Shown here in pieces: positions 16,971 to 28,306 of a DNA stretch of 64,000 nucleotides (position 1 is its first letter; each line of letters starts with the position of its first letter). The DNA lies in contig MEFV01000014.1 in assembly GCA_001725255.1 (NCBI GenBank), forward strand, positions 1 through 64,000, in the 5' to 3' direction. This DNA comes from Comamonas sp. SCN 67-35 (lineage in GTDB: Bacteria > Pseudomonadota > Gammaproteobacteria > Burkholderiales > Burkholderiaceae_C). Both the position numbers and the translations under genes were made by a program. Under the pieces are notes generated by a model, which was given only the letters and a program-made list of their open reading frames with translations, was not told where the DNA came from and did no database searches.

Positions 16971-17795
16971 CTACCCTCGATGATTGGTGGGTGCGGGGCG
17001 CCGCGCCGCCGCAGGATGGGGCGTATCACTGCTCACCGTGCTCACCCCCTGCAGGCGCAGGGCGTAGCCGTTGGCGTAGCGCAGATCCGCGTATTCGAGC
17101 TGGGTGACGCGCCGCCCCTGGCGCTGCGCCACGCCGGCCAGCGTGTCGGTGAGGCGCTTCAGGCGCGCCAGCAGCACCGGCGCTTCGCCCGTGCCGAGCT
17201 CGAGCGCCGCGCCGTTTTCCAGCTGCACGCGCCAGCTGCCGTGCGCACTCAGGGCCAGGGACTCCACGGGCCGCTGCAGCGGCTCGAGCGCGGGAGCGAG
17301 CTGCCCCAGCATCGCGAGCATCGGGGCCGACTGCTCCCTGGGGCCGACCAGGCGCGCCAGGCGCTCATCCTCCAGTGCCGCCGGGTCCGCCTCGAATACC
17401 TCGCCCTCGCGATTGACCAGCGTGCCGCTGTCCGCCTCGCCCCAGAGCGCGGCCGCGTCCTGCTCACGCACGCGCACGCGCAGGGCGTGCGGGAATTCGC
17501 GCTGCACCTGTACGCTCCTGACCCACGGCACCTGCTCGAAGGCGCGACGCACCGCCTGCAGATCCATGGTGAAGAAGTTGCCCACGAGCACGGGCGTCAC
17601 CTTGGTGCGTAGCGCCACCGTGTCCACGCGCGCCAGCTCGCCGTCGACCGTCACCTTGGTCAGGGCAAAGAGCGGCAGACGCGACATCCAGCTGCCCAGC
17701 ACCAGCATGAACGCCACCGCGCATCCGAGCAGCAGAACGGCCGTCGTCCAGTTCATGAGGCGCACATCGACGGGCAGACGCAGGGCTTCGCTCAT
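16971..17795 (-). CDS. ftsQ: Cell division protein FtsQ
   Basis: FtsQ is a bitopic divisome scaffold. The 274-residue protein has a short cytoplasmic tail, one membrane helix (about 16-36), a POTRA domain starting at [11 protein letters not shown] and the beta domain with the [13 protein letters not shown]-type segment. The ATG at 17795 overlaps the ddl stop by four bases and was chosen over a longer in-frame extension. The C-terminus is Pro/Ala-rich and probably disordered. Confidence 0.93.
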   Translation of the reverse strand: MSEALRLPVDVRLMNWTTAVLLLGCAVAFMLVLGSWMSRLPLFALTKVTVDGELARVDTVALRTKVTPVLVGNFFTMDLQAVRRAFEQVPWVRSVQVQREFPHALRVRVREQDAAALWGEADSGTLVNREGEVFEADPAALEDERLARLVGPREQSAPMLAMLGQLAPALEPLQRPVESLALSAHGSWRVQLENGAALELGTGEAPVLLARLKRLTDTLAGVAQRQGRRVTQLEYADLRYANGYALRLQGVSTVSSDTPHPAAARRPAPTNHRG

Positions 17796-18772
17796 GCCGC
17801 TCCTCCCCGCCCCTGCCAGGCATCGAGCGATGCACTGGCGAGAATCTGCAGGCACAGGTCTTCGTAACTCACGCCGCAGGCGCGCGCCGCCATGGGCACG
17901 AGCGAATGCCCGGTCATGCCGGGCGAGGTGTTGATCTCCAGCAGGAAGGGCTTGCGATCGCTTGCGCGCACCATGATGTCCACGCGCGCCCAGCCGCGGC
18001 ATGCGAGGCTGCGGTAGGCCGCGAGCGACAGGCGCTGCATTTCCTGCTCTTCCTCGGCGGGCAAGCCGCTCGGGCAGTCGTAACGCACCGCGTCGGTGTA
18101 GTACTTGTTCTGAAAGCCGTAATTGCCCTGGGGTGCGACGATGCGTATGAGCGGCAGCGCCCGGGCCTGAGCGCCCTGGCCGATCAGCGCGCAGGTGGTT
18201 TCATCACCCGCGATGAACTGCTCGCACAGCACCTGCGGGTCGTGGCGCGCGGCAAGCTGCCAGGCGGCATCGCACTGCCCGGCCGACACCACCTTGGTCA
18301 GCCCGAGCGTGGAGCCCTCGCGCACCGGCTTGACGATCATGGGACTGCCGAGCTCGGCGAAGGCCTGTGCCACCTCGGCGCTCGACGTGGCCAGACGCCA
18401 GTCGGGCGTGGGCAGACCCTCGAAGCGCCAGACACGCTTGGTCATGGTCTTGTCCATGGCCATGCTCGACGCCATGACCCCGGGGCCGGTGTAGGGGATT
18501 CCGAGCAGCTCGAGCGCCCCCTGCACCGTGCCATCCTCGCCGTGGCGGCCGTGCAGGGCGATGAAGCAGCGCGCAAAACCCTGGGCCTTGAGGAGCGACA
18601 GGTCGTGTTCCGCCGTGTCGAAGCCATGTGCATCCACGCCACGCGCACGCAATGCCTTGAGCACGCCCTGGCCCGACAGCAGCGAAATTTCCCGCTCGGC
18701 CGAATCGCCGCCCATGAGCACGGCCACCTTGCCGAACCCGGAGGGGTCTGCTTTTTGGTCAAATGGCATCAT
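17792..18772 (-). CDS. ddl: D-alanine-D-alanine ligase
   Basis: Ddl makes the D-Ala-D-Ala dipeptide used by MurF. The 326-residue protein has the ATP-grasp fold with [14 protein letters not shown] near the N-terminus, [26 protein letters not shown] and the metal-binding [14 protein letters not shown] near the C-terminus. The start at 18772 (ATGATG) overlaps the murC stop by four bases. The following ftsQ overlaps in turn. Confidence 0.96.
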   Translation of the reverse strand: MMPFDQKADPSGFGKVAVLMGGDSAEREISLLSGQGVLKALRARGVDAHGFDTAEHDLSLLKAQGFARCFIALHGRHGEDGTVQGALELLGIPYTGPGVMASSMAMDKTMTKRVWRFEGLPTPDWRLATSSAEVAQAFAELGSPMIVKPVREGSTLGLTKVVSAGQCDAAWQLAARHDPQVLCEQFIAGDETTCALIGQGAQARALPLIRIVAPQGNYGFQNKYYTDAVRYDCPSGLPAEEEQEMQRLSLAAYRSLACRGWARVDIMVRASDRKPFLLEINTSPGMTGHSLVPMAARACGVSYEDLCLQILASASLDAWQGRGGAA

Positions 18773-20202
18773 GGCGCTTTCCCCTCCTGCGCGGGCAGCT
18801 CCTTGTTTTGAAGCATCTGCGCGGTTCGCCCGGCAGCGGCCCCGATCGAGCCCGCGCCCATGCACAGCACCACGTCGCCCGCGCGTGCGAGTTGAGCGAT
18901 GTGCTCGGGCAGTTCATTCACGTCCTCGACGAAAACCGGTTCCACCTTGGCCGCGACGCGCAGGGCACGCGCGAGCGAGCGGCCATCGGCGAGCGCAATC
19001 GGCTCCTCGCCCGCGGCGTACACCTCGGTGAGCAGCACGGCATCGGCGAGCCCGAGCACACGCACGAAGTCCTCGAAGCAGTCGCGCGTGCGCGTGTAGC
19101 GATGCGGCTGGAAGGCCAGCAGCAAACGCCGGCCCGGGAACGCGCCGCGCGCGGCGGCGATCGTGGCGGCCATCTCGGCCGGGTGGTGGCCGTAGTCCTC
19201 GATCAGGGTGAAGCGCCCGCCATCCTCGGCGGGCAGCTCGCCATGGCTCTGGAAGCGCCGCCCCACGCCCGTGAAGTCGCGCAGGGCCGCGAGGATGGCC
19301 TCGTCGGGCACGTTCAGTTCGGTGGCCACGGCAATCGCCGCGAGCGCATTGCGCACGTTGTGCTCGCCCGCGAGGTTGAGCACCACCTGCAGATCGGGCA
19401 GCGTCACGCCGTTGCGCCGCTGCACGGTGAAATGCATCTGCGTGCCCACCGCGCGCACGTCCGTCGCCCGCACCTCGGCCGTGTCCGACAGGCCATAGCG
19501 CGTGATCGGGCAATTCAGGCGCGCGGCAATTTCACTCACCGCCGGGTCGTCCACACAGAGCACGGCCGTGCCGTAAAACGGCATGCGATGCAGGAAATCG
19601 ACGAACGCCTGCTTCAGGCGCCCGAAGTCATGGCCATAGGTGTCCATGTGGTCGGCGTCGATGTTGGTGACCACGGCCATCACCGGCAGCAGCTTCAGGA
19701 AGGACGCGTCCGACTCGTCCGCCTCGACCACGATGTACTCGCCCTTGCCGAGCCTGGCGTTCGTCCCGGCGCTGTTCAGGCGCCCGCCGATCACGTAGGT
19801 GGGATCGAGCCCCGCCTGGGCCAGCACGCTCGCCACGAGGCTCGTCGTCGTCGTCTTGCCGTGCGTGCCGGCAATCGCGATGCCCTGGCGCAGGCGCATG
19901 AGCTCGGCGAGCATCACCGCGCGCGGCACCACCGGGATCTTCTTCTCGCGCGCGGCCTGCACCTCGGGGTTGTCGTCGTGCACGGCCGTGGACGTGACGA
20001 CCGCGTCGGCTCCGACCACGTGCTCAGGCGCATGGCCCAGGTGGGTGGTGATGCCCAGCGACTGCAGTCGCCGCAGCACCGCGCTGTCGCTCTGATCCGA
20101 GCCCGAGACGGTGTAGCCCAGGTTGTGCAGCACCTCGGCGATGCCGCACATGCCCGAACCGCCCACGCCGACGAAATGGATGTGGTGAATGACGTGCTTC
20201 AT
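18769..20202 (-). CDS. murC: UDP-N-acetylmuramate-L-alanine ligase MurC
   Basis: MurC adds L-Ala to UDP-MurNAc. The 477-residue protein has the N-terminal Rossmann loop [17 protein letters not shown], the ATP loop [12 protein letters not shown], the HMDTYGHDF segment and a C-terminal lobe with DYGHHPAEM. The ATG at 20202 overlaps the murG stop by four bases. The length is standard. Confidence 0.97.
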   Translation of the reverse strand: MKHVIHHIHFVGVGGSGMCGIAEVLHNLGYTVSGSDQSDSAVLRRLQSLGITTHLGHAPEHVVGADAVVTSTAVHDDNPEVQAAREKKIPVVPRAVMLAELMRLRQGIAIAGTHGKTTTTSLVASVLAQAGLDPTYVIGGRLNSAGTNARLGKGEYIVVEADESDASFLKLLPVMAVVTNIDADHMDTYGHDFGRLKQAFVDFLHRMPFYGTAVLCVDDPAVSEIAARLNCPITRYGLSDTAEVRATDVRAVGTQMHFTVQRRNGVTLPDLQVVLNLAGEHNVRNALAAIAVATELNVPDEAILAALRDFTGVGRRFQSHGELPAEDGGRFTLIEDYGHHPAEMAATIAAARGAFPGRRLLLAFQPHRYTRTRDCFEDFVRVLGLADAVLLTEVYAAGEEPIALADGRSLARALRVAAKVEPVFVEDVNELPEHIAQLARAGDVVLCMGAGSIGAAAGRTAQMLQNKELPAQEGKAP

Positions 20203-21266
20203 GCCGCCAGCTCCTCGCAGGCCGCGACAACCTCGCGCGTGGCCTGGGTTTTCTGCATCTTTTTGGCCGTCAGCGCTTTCTGGACAAGCGCAGGGCGCTC
20301 CCATTTTTCAATCATGTTCGCCAGGCTCTGCGGCGTCAGGTCCGCCTGTTGCACGAGCCAGCCCGCGCCCGAGTCAACGAGGAAGCGCGCGTTCGTCGTC
20401 TGATGGTCGTCGACGGCAAACGGAAACGGCACGAAGAGCGCCGCGCAGCCCACCGCCGCGATCTCCGTCACGGTGCTCGCGCCCGCGCGGCAGAGGAGCA
20501 CGTCGGCCTCGGCACAGGCCTGCGCCATCTCGGCGATGAAGGGCACGAGCGTGGCCTGCACGCCCGCGGCCTCGTAGTTGGCGCGAAGCTGCTCCAGCTG
20601 TTTTTCGCCGCTCTGGTGCGTGACGATGGGGCGCCGGTCTTCGGGAATCAAGGCCAGCGCCTGCGGCACGACCTCGTTGAGCGCGCGCGCGCCCAGGCTC
20701 CCCCCGACGACGAGCAGCTTCAGTGGTCCGCTGCGACCGGCAAATCGCGTCTCGGGGTCGGGCTGTTCGGTGAACGCCGCGCGCAGCGGATTGCCCACCC
20801 ACTGCCCCTTCTTGAAGACCCCGGGGAAGGCCGTGAAGATGCGGTCCGCCACGCCCGCGAGCACCTTGTTGGCCAGGCCCGCCACCGAGTTCTGCTCGTG
20901 CAGCACCAGCGGCTTGCCCGCCAGCACCGCCATCATCCCGCCGGGGAAAGTCACATAACCACCCAAGCCGATCACGACGTCGGGCCTGATGCGGCGCACG
21001 ACCGCGAGCGCCTGCCAGAACGCGCGCAGAAGCTTCAGGGGCAGCAGCGCAAGCGTGATCACCCCCTTGCCTCGCACCCCGGAGAAATCGATGGTCTCCA
21101 GCGCGAACCCCTCGGCGGGCACGATGCGCGACTCCATGCTCGCGGGCGTGCCCAGCCAATGCACCTGCCAGCCGCGCGCACGCAGCTCCTGCGCGAGCGC
21201 CAGCCCCGGGAAGATGTGGCCACCGGTGCCGCCGGCCATGACGAGCGCGACCTTGGGGCTGCTCAT
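20199..21266 (-). CDS. murG: UDP-GlcNAc transferase MurG
   Basis: MurG transfers GlcNAc to lipid I to make lipid II at the inner membrane face. The 355-residue GT-B protein shows the [14 protein letters not shown] loop near the N-terminus, [21 protein letters not shown] and the C-terminal donor-binding segment [15 protein letters not shown]. Both ends overlap neighbouring genes (ftsW upstream, murC downstream) by four bases. Confidence 0.97.
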   Translation of the reverse strand: MSSPKVALVMAGGTGGHIFPGLALAQELRARGWQVHWLGTPASMESRIVPAEGFALETIDFSGVRGKGVITLALLPLKLLRAFWQALAVVRRIRPDVVIGLGGYVTFPGGMMAVLAGKPLVLHEQNSVAGLANKVLAGVADRIFTAFPGVFKKGQWVGNPLRAAFTEQPDPETRFAGRSGPLKLLVVGGSLGARALNEVVPQALALIPEDRRPIVTHQSGEKQLEQLRANYEAAGVQATLVPFIAEMAQACAEADVLLCRAGASTVTEIAAVGCAALFVPFPFAVDDHQTTNARFLVDSGAGWLVQQADLTPQSLANMIEKWERPALVQKALTAKKMQKTQATREVVAACEELAA

Positions 21267-22534
21267 GCGCGTGCCCCCCGCATCAACAATTTATTCTCGT
21301 AGTCCACCCGCAGAACCACGGCGAGCGCCACAAGGTTCATCAGGATCGCGGAGCCGCCGTAACTCACGAGCGGCAGCGTGAGCCCCTTGGTGGGCAGCGC
21401 CCCCAGGTTCACTCCCACGTTGATGAAAGCCTGAAAGCCCACCCACACCGCCACGCCTTCGGCCACGAGGCCGGAGAACACGCGGTCCAGCGCAATCGCC
21501 TGGCGGCCGATGAGCATGATGCGGCGCGTGAGCCAGAAGAAGGCGACGATGAGCGTGAGCACGCCGACGAGGCCCAATTCCTCGCCGATGACCGCGAGCA
21601 GGAAATCGGTGTGCGCCTCGGGCAGCCAGCTCAATTTTTCCACGCTGCCGCCCAGCCCCACGCCGAAGATCTCGCCACGGCCGATGGCGATCAGCGCGTG
21701 CGAGAGCTGGTAGCCCTTGCCCAGCGCATGATCCTCGCTGAACGGATCGATGTAGGCGAAGATGCGATCGCGCCGCCACGGCGAGGACCAGATCATGAGC
21801 GCGAACGCCGCCACGAGGATGAGCGCGATCAGGAAGAACATACGCGCATTCACGCCGCCGAGAAACAGAATGCCCATGGCGATCACCGCGATCACCAGGA
21901 AGGCGCCCATGTCGGGCTCGGCCAGCAGCAGGGCACCGACGATGGCCACGGCCGCGGCCATGGGCAGCACGGCACGGAAGAACCGCTCCTTCACTTCCAG
22001 GCGCCGCACCATGTAGCCGGCGGCATAGATCAGCACGGCGAATTTGGCGAGCTCCGACGGCTGGAAGTTCATCAGCCCCAGGCTGAGCCAGCGCCTCGCG
22101 CCATTGACGACCGTGCCCACGTGAGGGATCAGCACCACGACGAGCATCAGGATGGAGCCGATGAACAGCCACGGGGCGATACGCTCCCACGTATCCATGG
22201 AAAACTGAAAGGCCAGCAGGCCCGCGACGAACCCCACCGCGATCGCGGCGATGTGGCGCACGACGAACGTGGTGGACGTCACATGCCCGAAGCGCGGGTT
22301 GTCCTGCATGGCGATCGAGGCCGAATACACCATGACAACGCTGAACGCGAGCAACAGCACCACCACCCACAGAAGCGACTCGTCGAACCCCAGCACGCGC
22401 GCGGGCACGGCGGCGGTGCGGCGCAGCTCCATGCCGCCGATGCGTACCGGGAGGCGATCCACGCTCTCGCCGCGCTCGGCGCCGCGGCGGGCAAAGAGGC
22501 GCTGCCAGAGGCCGGATTGGGCGACCGCGTTCAT
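21263..22534 (-). CDS. ftsW: Peptidoglycan glycosyltransferase FtsW
   Basis: FtsW is the SEDS-family polymerase of septal peptidoglycan and works with FtsI. The 423-residue protein has about ten membrane segments from residue 52 on, the [10 protein letters not shown] and FQPSELAKF motifs, the catalytic-region motif [16 protein letters not shown] and the terminal [16 protein letters not shown]. The cytoplasmic N-terminus of about 50 residues is somewhat long. Start and stop overlap murD and murG. Confidence 0.96.
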   Translation of the reverse strand: MNAVAQSGLWQRLFARRGAERGESVDRLPVRIGGMELRRTAAVPARVLGFDESLLWVVVLLLAFSVVMVYSASIAMQDNPRFGHVTSTTFVVRHIAAIAVGFVAGLLAFQFSMDTWERIAPWLFIGSILMLVVVLIPHVGTVVNGARRWLSLGLMNFQPSELAKFAVLIYAAGYMVRRLEVKERFFRAVLPMAAAVAIVGALLLAEPDMGAFLVIAVIAMGILFLGGVNARMFFLIALILVAAFALMIWSSPWRRDRIFAYIDPFSEDHALGKGYQLSHALIAIGRGEIFGVGLGGSVEKLSWLPEAHTDFLLAVIGEELGLVGVLTLIVAFFWLTRRIMLIGRQAIALDRVFSGLVAEGVAVWVGFQAFINVGVNLGALPTKGLTLPLVSYGGSAILMNLVALAVVLRVDYENKLLMRGARA

Positions 22535-24240
22535 GCTCCTCCTCCCACCAGCGACTGGCCCCGCTCATCCGCCAGCGCCTGCACCGCCTCGAGGAACACG
22601 CGCGCGCGGTGCTTGTAGTTGTCGAACATGTCCATGCTCGCGCAGGCGGGCGAAAGCAGCACGGCGTCCCCGGCGTGCGCGGCCGCGGCCGCCTGCTGCA
22701 CGGCCTGCTCGAGCGTCGCGGCGTCGATGAGCGGCACCGCGCAATCGGCGAGGGCGGCGCGGATCTGCGCCGCATCGCGCCCGATGAGCACCACGGCACG
22801 GGCGTGGCGCTTCACTGGTGCGGCCAGTGGCGAGAAATCCTGCCCCTTGCCATCGCCGCCCAGGATGACCACCAGGCGGCGCTCGCTGCCCAGGCCCGCA
22901 AGCGCGGCGGCGGTGGCACCGACGTTGGTGCCCTTGCTGTCATCGAAATACTCGACGCCATCGATCACGCCGATCGACTCGACGCGGTGTGGCTCGCCGC
23001 GGTACTCGCGCAGCGCGTAGAGCATGCCGGCCAAGGGGCAGCCTGCCGCCTGCGCCAGCGCCAGCGCCGCAAGCGCATTCATCGCGTTGTGGCGCCCGTG
23101 GATGCGCAAGGCATCCAGCGGCAGGAGACGCTGCATGAAAAGCTCCTGCCCCATGGAGTCGCGCCGGCCCGCGTCCTGCGCGTCATGGGCACGCACGAGC
23201 CAGGCCATGCCGCCCACGACCTCGATGCCGAAGTCGCCGGGAGCGCGCGGCAGATCGGTGCCAAACGTCAGGTGCGCGCGCTGACGCGGCCTTTGCAGCT
23301 TCACCGGCACGGGCGGCGGCAGCATGTCCATCACCAGCCGGTCTTCGCGGTTGAGCACCATCAGCGCCTGGGCGCCGAAGACCCGGGCCTTGGCCGCCGC
23401 ATAGGCCTGCAGGCTGCCATGCCAGTCGAGATGGTCCTGCGTGACGTTGAGCACGGTGGCGGCCGTGGGCTCGAAACCCTGCACACCATCGAGCTGAAAG
23501 CTCGAGAGTTCCAGCACCCAGACCTCGGGCAGGCTCGTCTGCGCCAGACGCTCGCCCAAGGTGTCAAGCAGCGTCGGGCCGATGTTGCCGGCCACCGCCA
23601 CACGGCGCCCCGCGTGCGCGACCAGCCTGCCGGTAAGCGAGGTCACCGTGGTCTTGCCATTGGTTCCCGTGATCGCCAGAACCTTGGGCTCATAGCCGAA
23701 ATCTCGCGCCAGCACGCGCAAGGCGTCGGCGAACAGATCCACTTCCGTCGCGACCCGGGCCCCGGTCGCATGCGCGGCGTCGGTGACGGCGGCGATGTCC
23801 GCGGGCCGCAGCCCGGGCGAGCGCGCCACCACGGTCGCCCCCTGCGCCAGCGCCGCCGTGAAGGCGCCGCCGTGAAACTCCACCCCGGGCAGCCCGGCGC
23901 GCAGGTCCGCCAAGTGCGGCGGCGTCTCGCGCGTGTCGGCCACCGTCAACTGCGCTCCACGCGCGGCGCACCAGCGCGCCATCGCCAGGCCCGAGTCTCC
24001 CAGACCCAGAACCAGCACACGCTGCCCGGCCAGGGGCTGCCAGTTCGAGCCCACCGTCACGGGGCGCAGTTCATCGGCCACGGCCGGGGGCTCCTGCGCG
24101 ACCAGCATCGTGGGGGCGGTCGGCACATCGTCCTGCGCATGCACCTCGGCAAACAGGCGCGCCACATACTCGGCCGCTTCGGCAGCCCTGGACGGCACCG
24201 CTTCGAGTACCGGGGGGAGATCGTGGGTCGATTCGTTCAT
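22531..24240 (-). CDS. murD: UDP-MurNAc-L-Ala-D-Glu ligase MurD with N-terminal extension
   Basis: MurD adds D-Glu to UDP-MurNAc-L-Ala. At 569 residues it is about 130 longer than E. coli MurD. An Ala/Pro/Glu-rich extension of about 70 residues precedes the first conserved segment ([16 protein letters not shown]), and an insertion of about 45 residues rich in Asp, Gly and Arg lies in the central domain. The core motifs are present: [42 protein letters not shown] and [11 protein letters not shown]. The start at 24240 overlaps the mraY stop by four bases. Similar long forms are, to my recollection, usual in Comamonadaceae. Confidence 0.94.
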   Translation of the reverse strand: MNESTHDLPPVLEAVPSRAAEAAEYVARLFAEVHAQDDVPTAPTMLVAQEPPAVADELRPVTVGSNWQPLAGQRVLVLGLGDSGLAMARWCAARGAQLTVADTRETPPHLADLRAGLPGVEFHGGAFTAALAQGATVVARSPGLRPADIAAVTDAAHATGARVATEVDLFADALRVLARDFGYEPKVLAITGTNGKTTVTSLTGRLVAHAGRRVAVAGNIGPTLLDTLGERLAQTSLPEVWVLELSSFQLDGVQGFEPTAATVLNVTQDHLDWHGSLQAYAAAKARVFGAQALMVLNREDRLVMDMLPPPVPVKLQRPRQRAHLTFGTDLPRAPGDFGIEVVGGMAWLVRAHDAQDAGRRDSMGQELFMQRLLPLDALRIHGRHNAMNALAALALAQAAGCPLAGMLYALREYRGEPHRVESIGVIDGVEYFDDSKGTNVGATAAALAGLGSERRLVVILGGDGKGQDFSPLAAPVKRHARAVVLIGRDAAQIRAALADCAVPLIDAATLEQAVQQAAAAAHAGDAVLLSPACASMDMFDNYKHRARVFLEAVQALADERGQSLVGGGA

Positions 24241-25415
24241 CGCAGTTTCAGCGTGGCCAGACCCACGAGGCACAGCAGCATGGTGATGATCCAGAAGCGC
24301 ACGACGACCTGCGTTTCCTTCCAGCCGCTCTTCTCAAAATGATGGTGCAGCGGCGCCATCTTCAGGATGCGCCGGCCTTCGCCGTATCGGCGCTTGGTGT
24401 ACTTGAACCAGGTGACCTGCGCCATCACCGAGATCGCCTCGACGACGAAGATGCCGCCCATGATCGCGAGCACGATCTCCTGGCGCACGATCACGGCAAT
24501 CGTGCCCAGCGCGCCGCCCAGCGCCAGCGCCCCCACGTCGCCCATGAAGATCTGCGCCGGATACGTGTTGAACCAGAGGAAGGCCAGACCCGCGCCGGCC
24601 ATCGCGGCGCAGAACACCAGCAGCTCGCCCGAACCCGGAATGTGCGGGAACAGCAGGTAGCGCGCATACACCGCATTGCCCGTCACGTAGGCAAAGATGC
24701 CCAGCGCCGAACCGACCATGATCACCGGCATGATCGCCAGGCCATCGAGCCCGTCCGTCAGGTTGACCGCGTTGCTCGCGCCCACGATCACGAGGTAGGT
24801 GAGCACCACGAAACCGAGCACGCCCAGCGGGTAGCTCACTTCCTTGAAAAAGGGCACGAGCAAGCCCGCCTTGGGCGGCAGATCGAGCGAAAACCCCGAC
24901 TGCACCCAGGTGACGAAGAATTCGAACACGCGGGCATTGGAGTTTTCCGAAATGCTGAACACCAGGTACAGCGCCGCGAGCAGCCCGACCACCGACTGCA
25001 GGAAATATTTCTGGCGCGAGCGCATGCCCTCGGGGTCCCTGTTGACCACCTTGCGCCAGTCGTCCACCCAGCCGATCGCGCCCATCGCAAGCGTCACCGC
25101 GAGCACGATCCAGACGAAGCGGTTGGACAGATCGAACCACAGCAGCGTCGAGATGGTGATGGCCAGCAGGATGAGCACGCCGCCCATCGTGGGCGTGCCG
25201 CTCTTGGACAGATGCGTCTGCATCGCGTAACCGCGGATGGGCTGGCCGATCTTGAGTGCCGTGAGCATGCGGATCACGCGCGGCCCCGCCACGAGACCGA
25301 TCAAGAGCGCCGTCATCGCCGCCATCAGCGCACGCAGCGTGAGGTACTGGAACACCCGCATGAAGCCGAACTCGGGCGAGAGCCCCTGCAGCCACTGGCT
25401 GAGCCACAAGATCAT
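24237..25415 (-). CDS. mraY: Phospho-MurNAc-pentapeptide translocase MraY
   Basis: MraY transfers phospho-MurNAc-pentapeptide to undecaprenyl phosphate, forming lipid I. The 392-residue membrane protein has about ten helices and the family motifs [20 protein letters not shown] with its Asp residues, and the C-terminal [13 protein letters not shown] histidine motif. It is slightly longer than E. coli MraY (360) because of a loop at about residues 165-195. Start and stop overlap murEF and murD. Confidence 0.97.
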   Translation of the reverse strand: MILWLSQWLQGLSPEFGFMRVFQYLTLRALMAAMTALLIGLVAGPRVIRMLTALKIGQPIRGYAMQTHLSKSGTPTMGGVLILLAITISTLLWFDLSNRFVWIVLAVTLAMGAIGWVDDWRKVVNRDPEGMRSRQKYFLQSVVGLLAALYLVFSISENSNARVFEFFVTWVQSGFSLDLPPKAGLLVPFFKEVSYPLGVLGFVVLTYLVIVGASNAVNLTDGLDGLAIMPVIMVGSALGIFAYVTGNAVYARYLLFPHIPGSGELLVFCAAMAGAGLAFLWFNTYPAQIFMGDVGALALGGALGTIAVIVRQEIVLAIMGGIFVVEAISVMAQVTWFKYTKRRYGEGRRILKMAPLHHHFEKSGWKETQVVVRFWIITMLLCLVGLATLKLR

Positions 25416-28306
25416 GCGCCGCCCTCCTCGATCGCGCGCACCACGCGCTCCATGCGCATGAAGCGCGAGCCCTTGACGAGCACGCTGCCCGCATGCGGCA
25501 GTGCCTCTCGCACGGCGGCAATCAGCGCCTCGACCTCCGCGAAATGGCGTGCCCCGGCACCGAACGCCTGCACGGCATGGCGCGTCAGATCGCCCAGCGC
25601 AAAGAGCTGCTCCACCCCGCGCGCCCTGGCCTCGCTGCCGGCCTCGGCGTGAAACCGGGGTCCCTGGCTGCCCACTTCACCCATATCGCCCAGCACCAGC
25701 AGGTGCGGTGCGGGCAGGCCAGCCAGCACGTCGATGGCGGCACGCACGGAATCGGGATTGGCGTTGTAGGTATCGTCCACCACGGTGACGGCACGCCCGC
25801 CCTGGCGCACGGCGAAGGCGCGCGAGCGGCCCGCGACGGGGGAAAAAGCCGCCAGACCCTGAGCGGTGACGTCGGCAGGCACACCGATGGCGAGCGCGCA
25901 CGCCGTCGCGGCCAGGGCATTGACCACGTTGTGCTGCCCGGCGATACGCAGGCGCGTATCGAACTCGCCCGCTGAGGTTGCCACCCGCACGGCCCAGGCA
26001 TCGTCGCGCCACGCCTGACGGGTGTCATGCACATCGGCCCTCTCGCCCACACCCTCGCCCGCAAACGTCACGCAGCGCCGCCCGCCCGCCAGCTCGCGCC
26101 ACAGCGGCGTGTAGGCGTCGTGCGCGGGAAACACCGCGACGCCGTCCGACGGCAACGCCGCCAGCACCGCGCCGTTTTCGCGTGCCACCGCTTCGACCGT
26201 GTGCATGAACTCCTGATGCTCGCGCTGCGCGTTGTTCACCAGCGCCACCGTGGGCTGCGCGATCGCGGCCAGCTCGGCGATTTCACCCGGGTGATTCATG
26301 CCCAGCTCCACCACCGCGGCGCGGTGATGCGCGCGCAGACGCAGCAGCGTCAGCGGTACGCCGATCGCGTTGTTGAAGTTGCCGCTGGTCGCGAGTGCAT
26401 CTTCGCCCAGCCAGGCACGCAGGATGCTCGCCACCATCTGCGTCACCGTGGTCTTGCCGTTGCTGCCGGTCACGGCGATCAATGGCAGATCAAACCGCGA
26501 GCGCCAGCCGGCGGCCAGGGCTCCAAGCGCCACGAGCGTGTCGGGCACCTCGATGCCGGAAAGCTCAGCCGCTTCGAGGCCTGCCCGGGCGATCGCCGCG
26601 GCCGCACCCGCCGCGCGGGCCTGCGGCAGAAAATCGTGCGCATCGAAGCGCTCGCCCTTGAGCGCCACAAAAAGATCACCCGCCGCCAGCGAACGCGTGT
26701 CGGTGTGGACGCGCGTCAGCTCGATCGCGCCATCGCCCACGAGCCGCGCCTGCGGCACGCGAGCGCGAATCAGCTCATACGCCTGCCGCAGCGTGCACAT
26801 GCCCTTCGCCGACGGTGCCGTGCGCCGCGCGAGCGCCTGCCTGGCCTGTGTCAGATCGGAAAACGGCCGGCGCACACCGGCAACCTCCTGGTAGGGTTCG
26901 TGTCCCTTGCCGGCAATCAGCACCACGTCGTCCGCATCCGCCTGCGACAGCGCCTGCGCAATGGCCGCGGCCCGGTCGGGCTCGGTGCTCATGTGCTCGC
27001 CCACCTTCATGCCACGCACGATCTGCTCGATGATGGCGCCCGGCACTTCGCTGCGCGGGTTGTCGCTCGTCACGATGACGCGATCCGCTCCCTGCTGCGC
27101 CGCCGCGCCCATCAAGGGGCGCTTGCCCGCATCGCGGTCGCCCCCGCAGCCGAACACGCACCACAGGCGCCCGCCGCGGCTCGCCGCCACCGGACGCAGC
27201 GCCGCCAGCACCTTGACGAGCGCATCGGGCGTGTGCGCATAGTCCACGACCGCCAGCGGCTGGCCCGGCTGCGCGATCTGCTGCATGCGCCCGGGCACGG
27301 CCTCGAGATCGGCACAGGCGGCGCAGGCGGCAGCCAGCGAAACACCGAGCGAGCGCAGGGTGGCGATCACGCCCAGCAGGTTCAAAACGTTGTAGCGCCC
27401 CACCAACTGCGTGGCCAGAGAGGCCCGCTCGCCACCCTGCACCACGTCGAATGCCAGTCCCGTGGCGCCGTGGTGCAGGTCTTCGGCCCTCAGGCGCGCG
27501 GGCGCACCGACAGCCACGCTCCACAGATCCAGCCCACGAGCGCCCAGCTCGGCATGCAGGGCGGCGCCATGCGGGTCTTCGATATTGATCACCGCCGCGC
27601 GCAGCCCCGGCCAGTCGAACAGCATGCGCTTGGCCTCCCAATACGCCTGCATGCTGCCGTGGTAGTCCAGATGATCCTGCGTGAGATTGGTGAAGATGGC
27701 GGTATCGATGCGCGTGCCCGCCAGGCGCTGCTCCACGAGACCGATGGAGGAGGCCTCGATCGCGCACGCACCGACACCGGCCGACACGAGGCTGGCGAGC
27801 ACCTGCTGCAGGCGCAAGGCGTCTGGCGTGGTCAAGCCGGTATCCTGCAGCACGGGCGGAATTCCCACACCCAAGGTGCCTATGAGGCCGCATCCACCCA
27901 GCGTTGGCGGCTCTGCTTTCGAGAGTTGATGCAAGGCATGGGCCAGCCACCACGCCGTGCTGGTTTTGCCATTGGTACCGGTCACGGCCAGCACCTTGAG
28001 GTAGCGGCTGGGCTCACCCAGCCAGCGCGACGCCAGCACCCCCACCTGGGACTTCAGGTCTGGCAAAGCGGCGACGCGATCGGCGGCAAGCTCAAGCGCC
28101 TGGGCACCCGCGGCGTCCACCAGACAAGCCGCGGCGCCGCGCGCCAGCGCCTCCCGCACATGGGCGCGGCCATCGGCCTTGCGCCCGGCCCAGGCGAGAA
28201 AGCCATCGCCCGCCGCGATCTGCCGGCTGTCCGAGCGCAATTCGCCGCTCACGCGCTGCCTCAGGAAGGCGAGGGCCTCGTCCACATCCGGAAGAAGTTG
28301 CGGCAT
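25412..28306 (-). CDS. murEF: Bifunctional MurE-MurF fusion (mDAP-adding ligase and D-Ala-D-Ala-adding ligase)
   Basis: One uninterrupted frame of 964 residues contains both enzymes. Residues 1-502 are MurE: P-loop TGTNGKTS (K114), [11 protein letters not shown], and the DNPR motif (415-418) that marks meso-diaminopimelate as substrate. From residue 503 (an internal Met) follows MurF, with P-loop TGSNGKTT (K618), [18 protein letters not shown] and [10 protein letters not shown]. The linker is very short (about RTAPSAKG). The start at 28306 overlaps the ftsI stop by one base. MurE-MurF fusions are known in Bordetella. Here both active sites look intact. Confidence 0.95.
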   Translation of the reverse strand: MPQLLPDVDEALAFLRQRVSGELRSDSRQIAAGDGFLAWAGRKADGRAHVREALARGAAACLVDAAGAQALELAADRVAALPDLKSQVGVLASRWLGEPSRYLKVLAVTGTNGKTSTAWWLAHALHQLSKAEPPTLGGCGLIGTLGVGIPPVLQDTGLTTPDALRLQQVLASLVSAGVGACAIEASSIGLVEQRLAGTRIDTAIFTNLTQDHLDYHGSMQAYWEAKRMLFDWPGLRAAVINIEDPHGAALHAELGARGLDLWSVAVGAPARLRAEDLHHGATGLAFDVVQGGERASLATQLVGRYNVLNLLGVIATLRSLGVSLAAACAACADLEAVPGRMQQIAQPGQPLAVVDYAHTPDALVKVLAALRPVAASRGGRLWCVFGCGGDRDAGKRPLMGAAAQQGADRVIVTSDNPRSEVPGAIIEQIVRGMKVGEHMSTEPDRAAAIAQALSQADADDVVLIAGKGHEPYQEVAGVRRPFSDLTQARQALARRTAPSAKGMCTLRQAYELIRARVPQARLVGDGAIELTRVHTDTRSLAAGDLFVALKGERFDAHDFLPQARAAGAAAAIARAGLEAAELSGIEVPDTLVALGALAAGWRSRFDLPLIAVTGSNGKTTVTQMVASILRAWLGEDALATSGNFNNAIGVPLTLLRLRAHHRAAVVELGMNHPGEIAELAAIAQPTVALVNNAQREHQEFMHTVEAVARENGAVLAALPSDGVAVFPAHDAYTPLWRELAGGRRCVTFAGEGVGERADVHDTRQAWRDDAWAVRVATSAGEFDTRLRIAGQHNVVNALAATACALAIGVPADVTAQGLAAFSPVAGRSRAFAVRQGGRAVTVVDDTYNANPDSVRAAIDVLAGLPAPHLLVLGDMGEVGSQGPRFHAEAGSEARARGVEQLFALGDLTRHAVQAFGAGARHFAEVEALIAAVREALPHAGSVLVKGSRFMRMERVVRAIEEGGA

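Noticed and set aside
26780-26820. A frameshift or missed stop joining murE and murF
   Set aside because: The frame stays open with normal composition through the junction, and both enzymes keep conserved ends. Fusions of these enzymes are known in the same order of bacteria.
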